The translations under genes were made by a program, and so were the position numbers. Below, piece after piece: positions 15,013 through 22,790 of a stretch of DNA of 26,520 nucleotides. The notes beneath the pieces are model-generated. The model was not told where the DNA came from, made no database searches, and saw only the letters and a program-made list of their open reading frames with translations. The stretch lies in assembly GCA_964462135.1 (NCBI GenBank), contig CAYWWK010000026.1:1-26520 (forward strand), in the 5' to 3' direction. The DNA is from MGBC163016 sp964462135 (GTDB taxonomy: Bacteria > Actinomycetota > Coriobacteriia > Coriobacteriales > Eggerthellaceae). The stretch's first letter is position 1; every line of letters begins with the position of its first letter.

Positions 15013-15111
15013 CCCCTCCTCAGAACATCTCCGAAAGGGAAGGATTGTGACCTGTCTGCGGACCTAGAATGCCTCTCGAATCGATAAACGACGAACGTCA
15101 GGAGGATGACC

Positions 15112-15270
15112 ATGGACACGAAAACACAGGCAGAAGAGGCCCGTATCGCACAGAAGCAAGCAGAGCAGGATGCCTATGCAGCAGCAGAGGCAGCGAAGGT
15201 AGTTGCTGAGGAAGGCGGCGTGAGCGTTGCCGAATACGAGGACGCAGCCTCCCAGAATCACGGCCTGTAG
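15112..15270 (+). CDS. Small Ala/Glu/Gln-rich protein of 52 residues, function unknown
   Basis: The ATG at 15112 follows AGGAGG with 6-nt spacing, one of the best ribosome binding sites in the window. The frame ends with TAG at 15270 and is followed by a strong terminator. A TAGAAT -10 box lies at 15065-15070, with a poorly spaced -35. The protein is acidic, has no Cys and no membrane segment, and is predicted helical: an N-terminal Gln/Glu/Ala helix, a GG break near residue 35, and a short acidic C-terminal part (SVAEYEDAAS). It is the only plus-strand protein gene found here. I do not recognise the family. An adaptor or stress peptide would fit the size but is not shown. Confidence 0.75.
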   Translation: MDTKTQAEEARIAQKQAEQDAYAAAEAAKVVAEEGGVSVAEYEDAASQNHGL

Positions 15271-15292
15271 TACGCGGCTCACTCACAAGCCC

Positions 15293-15329
15293 AGAAGAGC
15301 CGGGGGCGGAGCGCCTCCGGCTCTTCTTT
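15293..15329 (+). terminator. Rho-independent terminator of the 52-residue gene
   Basis: A perfect 11-bp stem AGAAGAGCCGG/CCGGCTCTTCT with a GC-rich loop that can extend it, followed by TT and then G. The stem ends in CTTCTTT, giving a short U tract. It may also stop transcripts arriving from the opposite side. Confidence 0.75.
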
Positions 15330-15356
15330 GCGCCCAACAAACACACCGGCACCTCA

Positions 15357-15394
15357 TCAAGATAATCGGGATATTACAATCGTGATTATCTTGA
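15357..15394. repeat. 11-bp inverted repeat with 16-bp spacer
   Basis: TCAAGATAATC and GATTATCTTGA are perfect reverse complements around an AT-rich spacer. The element lies between the converging 52-residue gene and the arylamine acetyltransferase gene (stop at 15426). It could end the long minus-strand transcript, but there is no T-run. A CCCAGTCTTGGG hairpin follows at 15395-15406. Confidence 0.6.
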
Positions 15395-15425
15395 CCCAGT
15401 CTTGGGCCTATGCCTCTAAGCGTAA

Positions 15426-16202
15426 TCAGAATATGCCGAAGTATTCTCGCAGAACTTCGTTCACTTCATCTTCAGTCAGTTCGCGGACAGTCTTGTGCCC
15501 ATCCTTCACAACGGTGAACTTGCGGTCGGCTAAAGCCAGGTAACCATCAGAAGTGGAGATGTTCGCCATCGCAACGTCGCGGAACTCTGATCCAGGTGAA
15601 GAGAACTTCCGATTCAGCGCATCGAAATCAGCGTCCTTGACCTCAGCCAGGCACAGTTCCATGATGCCAACTCGGCGGGGATTCCCCATCTCGTCAGGCT
15701 GTGAGGAGAAGCGATCGATGGACAGCCAATGATCGGATATCCGTTCAACCACGTAACGCTTTCCGGCCACCTCATGGATGCCGTCCTCAAGCAGCAGTGG
15801 TCCTTGCGCCATGGGCCCTCCCCATCCGACATCGGCCAGATACTGCTTGCCTCCGAGAGCAACCAGAACGCCCCGATGATTGATGGGGTCAACCTGCCCA
15901 GGGGTGTCCGTCGAACGGCAGAAGCACGGTCGCGCGTCATAACCGAGCGATTCCAGAAGCGCTTGGAACAGCGTATTCTGCTCGAAGCAATAGCCACCGC
16001 CATTGGCGTCCACGATCTTGGCGAACAGGTCATTCACGGCCAAGGAGGGCGTCTTGCCACTCCGGTGAATGCTCACGGTCTCATAGGGCACGCTACGCAG
16101 ATGACAGGTCATCAGCTTCTGCAGGTTCGCCACCGACGGCGTCACCCCTCCGTCATAGCCGATCCGACGAAGATACCTTTCAGTCTCCCGAACAGAGAGC
16201 AT
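15426..16202 (-). CDS. Arylamine N-acetyltransferase
   Basis: This 258-residue NAT-family enzyme transfers acetyl from acetyl-CoA to aromatic amines or hydrazines. The catalytic triad is visible: Cys72 in GGGYCFEQN, His109 in NHRGV and Asp124 in ADVGWGG. The length is close to the bacterial norm of about 275. In gut bacteria such enzymes acetylate drugs such as 5-aminosalicylate; the natural substrate here is unknown. It is the last gene of the minus-strand run, 14 bp after the trigger-factor-like gene, with GAGGAG at 9-nt spacing. Co-transcription with the LRR/vWA/MoxR genes is likely from spacing but may be incidental. Confidence 0.95.
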   Translation of the reverse strand: MLSVRETERYLRRIGYDGGVTPSVANLQKLMTCHLRSVPYETVSIHRSGKTPSLAVNDLFAKIVDANGGGYCFEQNTLFQALLESLGYDARPCFCRSTDTPGQVDPINHRGVLVALGGKQYLADVGWGGPMAQGPLLLEDGIHEVAGKRYVVERISDHWLSIDRFSSQPDEMGNPRRVGIMELCLAEVKDADFDALNRKFSSPGSEFRDVAMANISTSDGYLALADRKFTVVKDGHKTVRELTEDEVNEVLREYFGIF

Positions 16203-16216
16203 ATCCTGTTACTCCT

Positions 16217-17056
16217 CTATGCGTACCGAACGGTTGAGTTGTTGACCAACCACGCAAGCGCAGCTTCACGCTGGGCGAACACCTTCGCTTCGTCCAGTTT
16301 TCCCTGCTCTTCCAGCTGATCGTAGATCTTCGCACGTTGCTCAGCATCCTCACCTGGCATCTGCGCGATGATCTGATCCTTGCCAAGATCAAGGTCGAGA
16401 TGATCGGCCAAGGCATCCACCGCACAGGTGATCCGCAAGGCATCATCAGGCATGCCGGGAAGTCGATCAGCCTCGTCAGGCTCTTCCACGAGCCGCTCAG
16501 CCAGCCTGCCAAGCACCAAGTCGGGAAACTGAGGATCGTCCTTCGCCATGTCCTTGAGCATGAACTGCCCTGCCACTCGCTTGCGGAAGTCCGCCACATC
16601 CGTTGCGGGAGCGAAGTGCTCCACGACGAACGCATCGGTCAGTTCAGGCTTGGAGGCTGAGAGTATCTTCTCCACCTCAACCGTCATGCAGAGCTCGGCC
16701 GTCTCGCCATCCTTCATGAGCGGAAGCTTGATCTTGGCGCAGACATCCTTGGTCTCACCTGGCTTGATGCCGATGAGCTCATCATCGAAGGTCTTCGGCA
16801 TCTCCCCCGCACCCACATGGTAGATGGAATGATCCATAATGAAGTTCTTTGCGGGGGCCTCGTCCATGCGCGCATTCCGCGTGGTGACGACCAAGAAGTC
16901 GCCGGGCAGCACTCCCCGGTCCTCTGCGACCTCCCGGTATTCCATGTGCGGCTCCAACAGCTTCTCTATCTGCGATTCCACGAGGCTGTCAGGAACCTGC
17001 GGCTTCGGCAGCTCCATCTCGATTGGCTCATAGGAGGTCAATGTGTACTTCGTCAT
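16217..17056 (-). CDS. Truncated trigger-factor-like chaperone (FKBP + C-terminal domain, no ribosome-binding domain)
   Basis: This protein has 279 residues, against about 430 for a normal trigger factor. Residues about 48-125 match the FKBP-type prolyl isomerase domain of trigger factor (GDFLVVTT, YHVGAGEMPKTFDDELIGIKPGE, PELTDAFV). About 130-279 match its helical C-terminal chaperone arms. Most of the N-terminal domain that docks on ribosomal protein L23 is missing; a short PEVTDEEV-like segment (PQVPDSLVESQIEKLL) starts the protein. It may therefore fold specific clients away from the ribosome. The gene sits 45 bp after the MoxR ATPase gene and 14 bp before the acetyltransferase gene. A full-length trigger factor is presumably encoded elsewhere. 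Isomerase activity is unproven. Confidence 0.85.
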   Translation of the reverse strand: MTKYTLTSYEPIEMELPKPQVPDSLVESQIEKLLEPHMEYREVAEDRGVLPGDFLVVTTRNARMDEAPAKNFIMDHSIYHVGAGEMPKTFDDELIGIKPGETKDVCAKIKLPLMKDGETAELCMTVEVEKILSASKPELTDAFVVEHFAPATDVADFRKRVAGQFMLKDMAKDDPQFPDLVLGRLAERLVEEPDEADRLPGMPDDALRITCAVDALADHLDLDLGKDQIIAQMPGEDAEQRAKIYDQLEEQGKLDEAKVFAQREAALAWLVNNSTVRYA

Positions 17057-17101
17057 GATGCGCCCTTTCCCTTGATTCGTTCACTTTCACGTCTTGCACC
17101 C

Positions 17102-18631
17102 TCAAAGCTCCCACAGTTCATCCAGATCGTCGACCAAGCTGCGCAGGCGACGATTGCTGTCTGAGAGAATCATCGGTTGGTTGTGCTCATAGTATGACGG
17201 ACTGCCGAATTGCGCGATGAACCGTGCCGAGGGCGTCCGTTCGGTAAGCTCGGTCACGAAGATGAGCATCTCCTGGGCATCGCCGAAGGCATCCATCAGG
17301 AAATCCATGGTGGCCTTGAGCTTCCTCTCCAGATCATCTGCCATGGACTGCACATTGTTTTGCTCAGCGAACAGCCTTTCCAGACAAGACATCTCGGATG
17401 AAACGTCAGAGCCTCCATGGCATGCACCTTCGAACGTACGCTGGATGTCTTCCAAAAGATCGATCTCGGATACGAAGATGCGCCTCCTTTGCCTGGAAGC
17501 ATTCCCTCCTGCAACAAGCGCGTCAAGTTCACCCTTGCGTTCATCTATTTTGGCTGCCAGAGCAAATCCAACGCTTTGGCCTTCAGATGCACTGACCTTG
17601 TCCTTCACACTGCGAAGATCGTCACGGACGGCCAACAGGACATCGCATCTCTCCATAACGGATCGGAATTCAGGTTCCAAGGCATCAAGCAGAAGCCCGA
17701 TCAGCGACAGGCGTTCGTCGAATTCCGCGTCCTTCGCGCGCGCCAAAACGTCAGATGGCGCATCGCCTTTCAAAATGGCATCTATCCTGTAGTCATCCTT
17801 GTATTTGTTGAAGAGCTCAAGATAGGCAGCGAATTCAGCGGCGATGGTGGGATCTTGCACATAATGCGAGATCAATCCCTCATCCACGATCTTGCCGATC
17901 CGCTCGTACGTGCGCATCATATCGGAGAGGTCATCCCATCCTCTGGCGGTGACGAACATCTTGCCGTCCAAAGAAGACTTGATGGAGTAGAACCTATCCT
18001 TCTTCGCCTCAAGGAACGTGAGGACTGCCGGATGCACGCCCTTTTGGATGGCATAGCTCTTCCATGCCTCGAAATCAGGTTCCACCGCTATCTTCTTCAG
18101 GCGATCCATCGTCACAATGTCGAATTCATGCACGGACCTGTTGTACTCAGGCGGGTTTCCTGCCGTGACGATGATCCAGCCATCTGGCACCTTGTGCTTG
18201 CCGAAGGTCTTGAACTGCAAGAACTGGAGCATGGACGGATAGAGCGTCTCGGACACGCAGTTGATCTCATCCAAGAACAAGATGCCCCGCTCACGGCCCG
18301 TTGCACGCATGCAGTCATACACCGAAGCGATGATCTCCGACATGGTGTATTCGGATGCATCGTATTCAACACCCTTGAACTCCTCATGCACTATGAAGGG
18401 CAGACCGAGGGCGCTTTGGCGCGTGTGATGCGTCATTGAATACGACACCAAGCCCAAATCCAACTCATCAGCTATCTGGGACATGATGGCTGTCTTTCCA
18501 ATGCCGGGAGCGCCCACCAGGAATATCGGGCGCTGCTGCGCGACCGCCAACAACGGCTCGCCTTGGTCGTCACGCTCAAGATAGGCTTCGACCGTATCCT
18601 TCACCTGCTGTTTTGCCTGCGCGATATCCAT
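17102..18631 (-). CDS. MoxR-type AAA+ ATPase
   Basis: This 509-residue protein has Walker A GAPGIGKT at 40-47, Walker B ILFLDEIN at 117-124 and sensor 1 VTAGNPPEYN near 155-164. GMTHHTRQ-like pore and helix-2 insert features follow strand 2, as in the MoxR clade. The C-terminal 180 residues are largely helical with coiled-coil character (ERKGELDAL, ADDLERKLKATMDF) and are longer than in a typical MoxR of about 330 residues. MoxR ATPases remodel complexes or help insert metal cofactors with vWA partners. The gene starts 1 bp after the vWA gene, with GGAGG inside that gene, so the two are a unit. Confidence 0.93.
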   Translation of the reverse strand: MDIAQAKQQVKDTVEAYLERDDQGEPLLAVAQQRPIFLVGAPGIGKTAIMSQIADELDLGLVSYSMTHHTRQSALGLPFIVHEEFKGVEYDASEYTMSEIIASVYDCMRATGRERGILFLDEINCVSETLYPSMLQFLQFKTFGKHKVPDGWIIVTAGNPPEYNRSVHEFDIVTMDRLKKIAVEPDFEAWKSYAIQKGVHPAVLTFLEAKKDRFYSIKSSLDGKMFVTARGWDDLSDMMRTYERIGKIVDEGLISHYVQDPTIAAEFAAYLELFNKYKDDYRIDAILKGDAPSDVLARAKDAEFDERLSLIGLLLDALEPEFRSVMERCDVLLAVRDDLRSVKDKVSASEGQSVGFALAAKIDERKGELDALVAGGNASRQRRRIFVSEIDLLEDIQRTFEGACHGGSDVSSEMSCLERLFAEQNNVQSMADDLERKLKATMDFLMDAFGDAQEMLIFVTELTERTPSARFIAQFGSPSYYEHNQPMILSDSNRRLRSLVDDLDELWEL

Positions 18632-18632
18632 C

Positions 18633-20741
18633 TCAAGCTACCTCCAACTCTTCTCTCGTCAATATGCTCTTCAATGCCCATGCAGGAACCTCAGGGTTCG
18701 AATATCCGTCATCCAGGAATATGAAGGCCGTATCGTATGAAGGAGGACGCGTCGGATAGACGCCCTCGCCATCCGTGAAATAGATGAGGCCTCTAAGGTC
18801 TGCGAACTCTCCCTTTTCCACCAAGGTGTCAACGTATTCGAATACCGGCCTGAAGTCTGTGCCCCCAAAGCCTTTGAGCTCGAAGTTCTCCAGATACTGC
18901 TCAAGATGCTCCAAGGAATCTATGATCGTATCCTCTTGGACCTTCGCGTCGCACTGGACGATATGGATGTTCACGCGATCAGCGAAGCTGTCTGAGGCCT
19001 TCAAGATGCTGTAGGTCTTGTTCATGAACGCTTTAACCACTTCGCCTGAGCACGACTCGGATGTGTCAATGGCTATCACAAGGTCATGGACCTTCTTGTC
19101 ATCCTTGTATTCGAGCGGTTCGACCAATGGCATGTTGCCATATCTATCCAGCCCATACGTGTAGTAGATGTAGTCGAACTCTTCGTCGTTCACCCGCATG
19201 GTCTCATGCAGTGCAGCGAAGCGGCGGAGGAACTCATCATAGTTCCCAACGTCCCTGTTGAGCGCTCGAAGATATGCCAGTGCAGATCCCGCTCCTTCTC
19301 CTCTGCGGGAAAGATGGGTCTCCAAGTCTATCTGGATCTGACGGGAGATCTCCTCCCACTGCTTTTCCAGCTCTTCACGCTCTTCCTTGGACAGAGGAAG
19401 AGCTTCGTCCTGATCTTGCCTCTCAGCACCGGCATCGTGAGAGGCTTGAGAAGCTGTCGTGTCGGATGGATCCTCTGTCTCATGACGCGCATCTTCTGCG
19501 TCCGAATCCGCATCCGCTTGCCCGCGAGCGCCATCTGCCTCCGCTGGGACATCTGCCTGCACGTCAGCATCACCTTCAGGAAGCTGGCTCTCATCTTCGG
19601 CCACGCTGACATCTTCTGACTGCAATGACTGCTTCGGTGGAGGAGTCTGCTGGGCTTGCGGGCCTTGGGCAGCTTCGCCATTCAGATCAGCCGGCCCATC
19701 AAGCTCGTCTGCGTACCAAAGCGCATGCGAGTCGTGGAAGAACAGGGGGCCCAATGATTTCAGATCCGTGTGGTTGCCCTCATTCCCAAAGAAATGATAG
19801 AGGCGCTCAGCTGTTATCACGCCATCCATATGCGCTGATATCACGCGCATGGATTCCTTGACGCGTCTGTCCATATTCGATGGGAAGTACTCGCCTACCA
19901 GGTCGATGATGATCGACTCTATGGCAATGTCACAGGCAACATCCCAAGGTTGCCTGAGCACCGAATAGAGCATGAAAGGATGCCTGAATATGCAATGGAG
20001 GAGGCTGTGCAAGACATCGCGCACTACCTCGTTGAAGGACAATCTGTATCTATCTACGATATAGACGGGATCGAAGACAAGACTGCGACCATCAGTGGAC
20101 ATGCCATAGATGTCGAAGTTGGGCACGAGAGGCATCTTCCACAATGCGCGGTCGAAGAAGCGGAAGCGGACGGCCAAAGCACGTCTGGCCTCTTCCAGGA
20201 TCTCCATTGCAACAGGGATCGCCGCCTCATACCTAGCGCGCTTCTTGGCCATGCGCTCCTCTGTTGCGATGGATATCCTCTCTCGGCGCGCCTCTTCTTC
20301 CTGCTGTGATTGCTGCCTTATCGAAGCGGAAACCTGCGGAAGGTCCGTTGCCCCTTCAGGCTCCCACAAAGACCCCGTCAAGACCTCAGGTGAACTTTTG
20401 CCAGGCGTGCTGTTCGGCCCATCCAGCCTTATGGCCGCATCCACGAAGGCCTCATCCCTCGTGTAAGCGTTGAAGCTGATGACACCTTCTTCGCCATCAT
20501 CAGACGCATTCGCAGAAGCCGCCTGGGCAATAATGGCGTCCTCGATCGCGATCTGCTGGTCAGACTGCTCTTTTTCTGTGGACGGCATCCCCTCAGTCGA
20601 ATCTTCCTGAGAAACATCCTTGGCGATGCCCCCAGCCTCACTGTCATTGCCGTGCCTTCGAGCGTTGGCCTCAGCAACCTTGCGTTTCAGCAGCACATCA
20701 CCTTCAGCAATAGGCGTTATGTCACGGATCCGCTTCGTCAT
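18633..20741 (-). CDS. vWA-domain protein with DUF2201-like metallopeptidase-type domain
   Basis: 702 residues. About 1-150 are acidic and low complexity. About 180-300 form a DUF2201-type minimal metallopeptidase domain with His245, His249 and His254 (HSLLHCIFRH) and WDVACDIAIE. The usual HExxH glutamate is replaced (HSLLH), so peptidase activity is doubtful. A Glu/Asp/Ala-rich linker spans about 365-455. The C-terminal vWA domain has the MIDAS motif DTSES at 559-563, the GGTDF threonine near 628 and TDGEG near 656. The start at 20741 overlaps the LRR gene's stop (ATGA). The frame continues to 20810, but that would overlap the LRR gene by 73 bp with no ribosome binding site. The MoxR ATPase gene follows directly. 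Confidence 0.92.
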   Translation of the reverse strand: MTKRIRDITPIAEGDVLLKRKVAEANARRHGNDSEAGGIAKDVSQEDSTEGMPSTEKEQSDQQIAIEDAIIAQAASANASDDGEEGVISFNAYTRDEAFVDAAIRLDGPNSTPGKSSPEVLTGSLWEPEGATDLPQVSASIRQQSQQEEEARRERISIATEERMAKKRARYEAAIPVAMEILEEARRALAVRFRFFDRALWKMPLVPNFDIYGMSTDGRSLVFDPVYIVDRYRLSFNEVVRDVLHSLLHCIFRHPFMLYSVLRQPWDVACDIAIESIIIDLVGEYFPSNMDRRVKESMRVISAHMDGVITAERLYHFFGNEGNHTDLKSLGPLFFHDSHALWYADELDGPADLNGEAAQGPQAQQTPPPKQSLQSEDVSVAEDESQLPEGDADVQADVPAEADGARGQADADSDAEDARHETEDPSDTTASQASHDAGAERQDQDEALPLSKEEREELEKQWEEISRQIQIDLETHLSRRGEGAGSALAYLRALNRDVGNYDEFLRRFAALHETMRVNDEEFDYIYYTYGLDRYGNMPLVEPLEYKDDKKVHDLVIAIDTSESCSGEVVKAFMNKTYSILKASDSFADRVNIHIVQCDAKVQEDTIIDSLEHLEQYLENFELKGFGGTDFRPVFEYVDTLVEKGEFADLRGLIYFTDGEGVYPTRPPSYDTAFIFLDDGYSNPEVPAWALKSILTREELEVA

Positions 20742-22774
20742 ATGCTCAGATCCAATCCTTTGGGAGCTCCCTGACGTCGCGATGCCTCCAGCAAGCATGC
20801 GGTAGCCCATGCATCCTGTTCGCCAACGGCCTCTTGGAGCACCTCATTGATGGTGGCTTGGCTCATGAGTCCCGCCTCTTGCAGGAATTCCAACGCCTCC
20901 AGATCACCTTGAGCGGCACAGCACGCGCAAACGATGCGCTCTTTCCGCAAGAACATGCTCCGATAGAGTTCGTACGTGTCTTCACTCATGGCTACGGGGT
21001 TGCGCAAACGCACCAGCGCTCCCTTCAGAAATTCCTCCGTTTTCCCGCAATGGGTTACCCAGGCGTCATAGTAGGCATAGCGAAAGATGGTCCTGCCCTC
21101 AGCAGTAGCGAACAGATCTGTGATATCCCGGTAGCGCAGCGTCAAACTGGGCAGCGGGAAACTCACCGGACCTTTTCCTTCGATGTCAGGGCGTCCTTCC
21201 ATGACCACCACCCGGGGAGCACGTCCAAAGGTGAGAGATCCACGCGCAAAGCTCTGCATATGGTCGTGCACGTGCAACTCATCCACATCCACCGCACCGA
21301 AGAACGCATAGGGCGCCAGCTGATTGACCGCCTCGGGGATGTGTACCACAGGAGAAGGGCCTACGTAGGTGATCGCCTTGTCAGCTCCATTGTTCCCCGC
21401 CCCCCGTTCGCAAAGCACGCCATCCGCCAAGTAGAACTGAGGGTTTTCCGGTGCCAATGCCAACGACTGCAGAAGCGGTGCCCGACCTTTGGGGTTCTCC
21501 CCCGAAATGACCAGCGCCTCTTCGCCAATAGAGTTCACGAATGGTCCCAGGTACACATGGCGCACGTTGGTATTCATGAAGGCACCCGGCCCAATGGACT
21601 CAAGCCCCTCTGGCAGTTCTACCCGCCACAGGTTCTTGCAGCCTCGAAACGCATTCGCTCCAATGGAGTGCACCGTTTCCGGCAACACCAGCTCTTTCAG
21701 ATAGATATCCCGACGCAACGCATTGTCAAGAATGCGACCACACCCCGGTCGCACCGCATAGACTGGCACGACGCTGAGCAGTTCATAGAGATCTCCTGCA
21801 GCATACAGGCCGCCGTCCTCATCAATCTCATATACGCCATTATGGCTGGAAATGGAGATGGCACCTTGATCTCCCCGCCGCTCAGCTGGTGTGCCTCGAA
21901 ACGCTTCCCGCCCCAAATGCGTCAGCGTTGCTGGCAGATGAACGCTCTTGAGTCCTGTGCGAGCAAAGGCTTCATCTCCCAGGCTGCTCAACCCTTCAGA
22001 AACGGTGCATCGCTCCAATTTGCTGCAGCCGTAGAAGGCCTTCTCTTCCACCTGTCTCACCGAGGAAGGCAACTCTACCTGCAGAAGGCCCGTTTTCGCG
22101 AAGGCCAAGCGTCCGATATAGCGAAGCGTATGTGGCAGCGTGACGGATCGCAAATCGCTCACGGAGTCGAAGGCGCGATCAGCGATCTTTTCGCACCCTT
22201 CGCGCACCTCATAGTCTTCCACCGCTACCACCAACCGAATGAGGCTCTTCCCATCAGCACTGTACAAGGCAATGCCATCGGTAGAGAACAGCCTGTTGGC
22301 AGGGTCAACCTCCACCCGTACGAAGGCCCGAGGGCCGTCCGGCCCTGCGCCAATGCGCTTGATGTCAGCTCCTACGCAAATGACATCGTCTTCTATCCGT
22401 CCCAACAACGTTGGATCAGAGTCCTCGGCGGCCAGAGAAAGAGAAGACGCAGGAACTCCCGCTCCGTCTTGCCTTCCTCTGTCTGCCGCGTCCATACCAG
22501 CAGCACCAGTGGCATCCGACTCATCGTAACCCTGCAGTGCCGGATCATTGATCAGATGCAGGTTCGCCTGTTCCACCGGACTCAGGCGCACTGAGGCCGA
22601 GACGGTGTGCTGCGCCCCTTCACCATCAGTATGCTGCTTCTCAAACCCCATCGAACGATCGTGCTCCTCCAAGCTGCGCATCACAATGCCGAAGGGCAGG
22701 ACACGTGGATGTCCTGCCCCGTCAACACTCTCAAGCCGTTCTTTCTGCGATGATTGAACGTCATCTGAAAGCAT
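20738..22774 (-). CDS. Leucine-rich-repeat (BspA/LRR_5-type) protein with ankyrin-like C-terminal helices
   Basis: 678 residues with no signal peptide or membrane segment, so probably cytoplasmic. The first roughly 150 residues are variable and polar. About 200-510 carry LRR_5 units such as LPHTLRYIGRLAFAKTGL, LPSSVRQVEEKAFYGCSKL and LPETVHSIGANAFRGCKNL, interrupted by short loops. The last roughly 110 residues are helical, with an ankyrin-like pair (CACCAAQGDLEALEFLQEAG) and a YYDAWVTHCGKTEEFLKGAL segment. Surface BspA proteins share the LRR_5 repeat but are exported; this one is coupled to a vWA-MoxR pair by a 4-bp overlap, which suggests a recognition subunit. AGGAG lies 7 bases before the ATG, 16 bp after the MFS gene. 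Confidence 0.88.
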   Translation of the reverse strand: MLSDDVQSSQKERLESVDGAGHPRVLPFGIVMRSLEEHDRSMGFEKQHTDGEGAQHTVSASVRLSPVEQANLHLINDPALQGYDESDATGAAGMDAADRGRQDGAGVPASSLSLAAEDSDPTLLGRIEDDVICVGADIKRIGAGPDGPRAFVRVEVDPANRLFSTDGIALYSADGKSLIRLVVAVEDYEVREGCEKIADRAFDSVSDLRSVTLPHTLRYIGRLAFAKTGLLQVELPSSVRQVEEKAFYGCSKLERCTVSEGLSSLGDEAFARTGLKSVHLPATLTHLGREAFRGTPAERRGDQGAISISSHNGVYEIDEDGGLYAAGDLYELLSVVPVYAVRPGCGRILDNALRRDIYLKELVLPETVHSIGANAFRGCKNLWRVELPEGLESIGPGAFMNTNVRHVYLGPFVNSIGEEALVISGENPKGRAPLLQSLALAPENPQFYLADGVLCERGAGNNGADKAITYVGPSPVVHIPEAVNQLAPYAFFGAVDVDELHVHDHMQSFARGSLTFGRAPRVVVMEGRPDIEGKGPVSFPLPSLTLRYRDITDLFATAEGRTIFRYAYYDAWVTHCGKTEEFLKGALVRLRNPVAMSEDTYELYRSMFLRKERIVCACCAAQGDLEALEFLQEAGLMSQATINEVLQEAVGEQDAWATACLLEASRRQGAPKGLDLSI

Positions 22775-22790
22775 CGGTTTCTCCTGAAGC

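Noticed and set aside
20834..22594. 586-codon plus-strand open frame opposite the LRR gene.
   Set aside because: It is antisense to a clear LRR gene with a good start and operon context. Its translation has biased, non-domain-like composition, as expected from GC-rich codon use.
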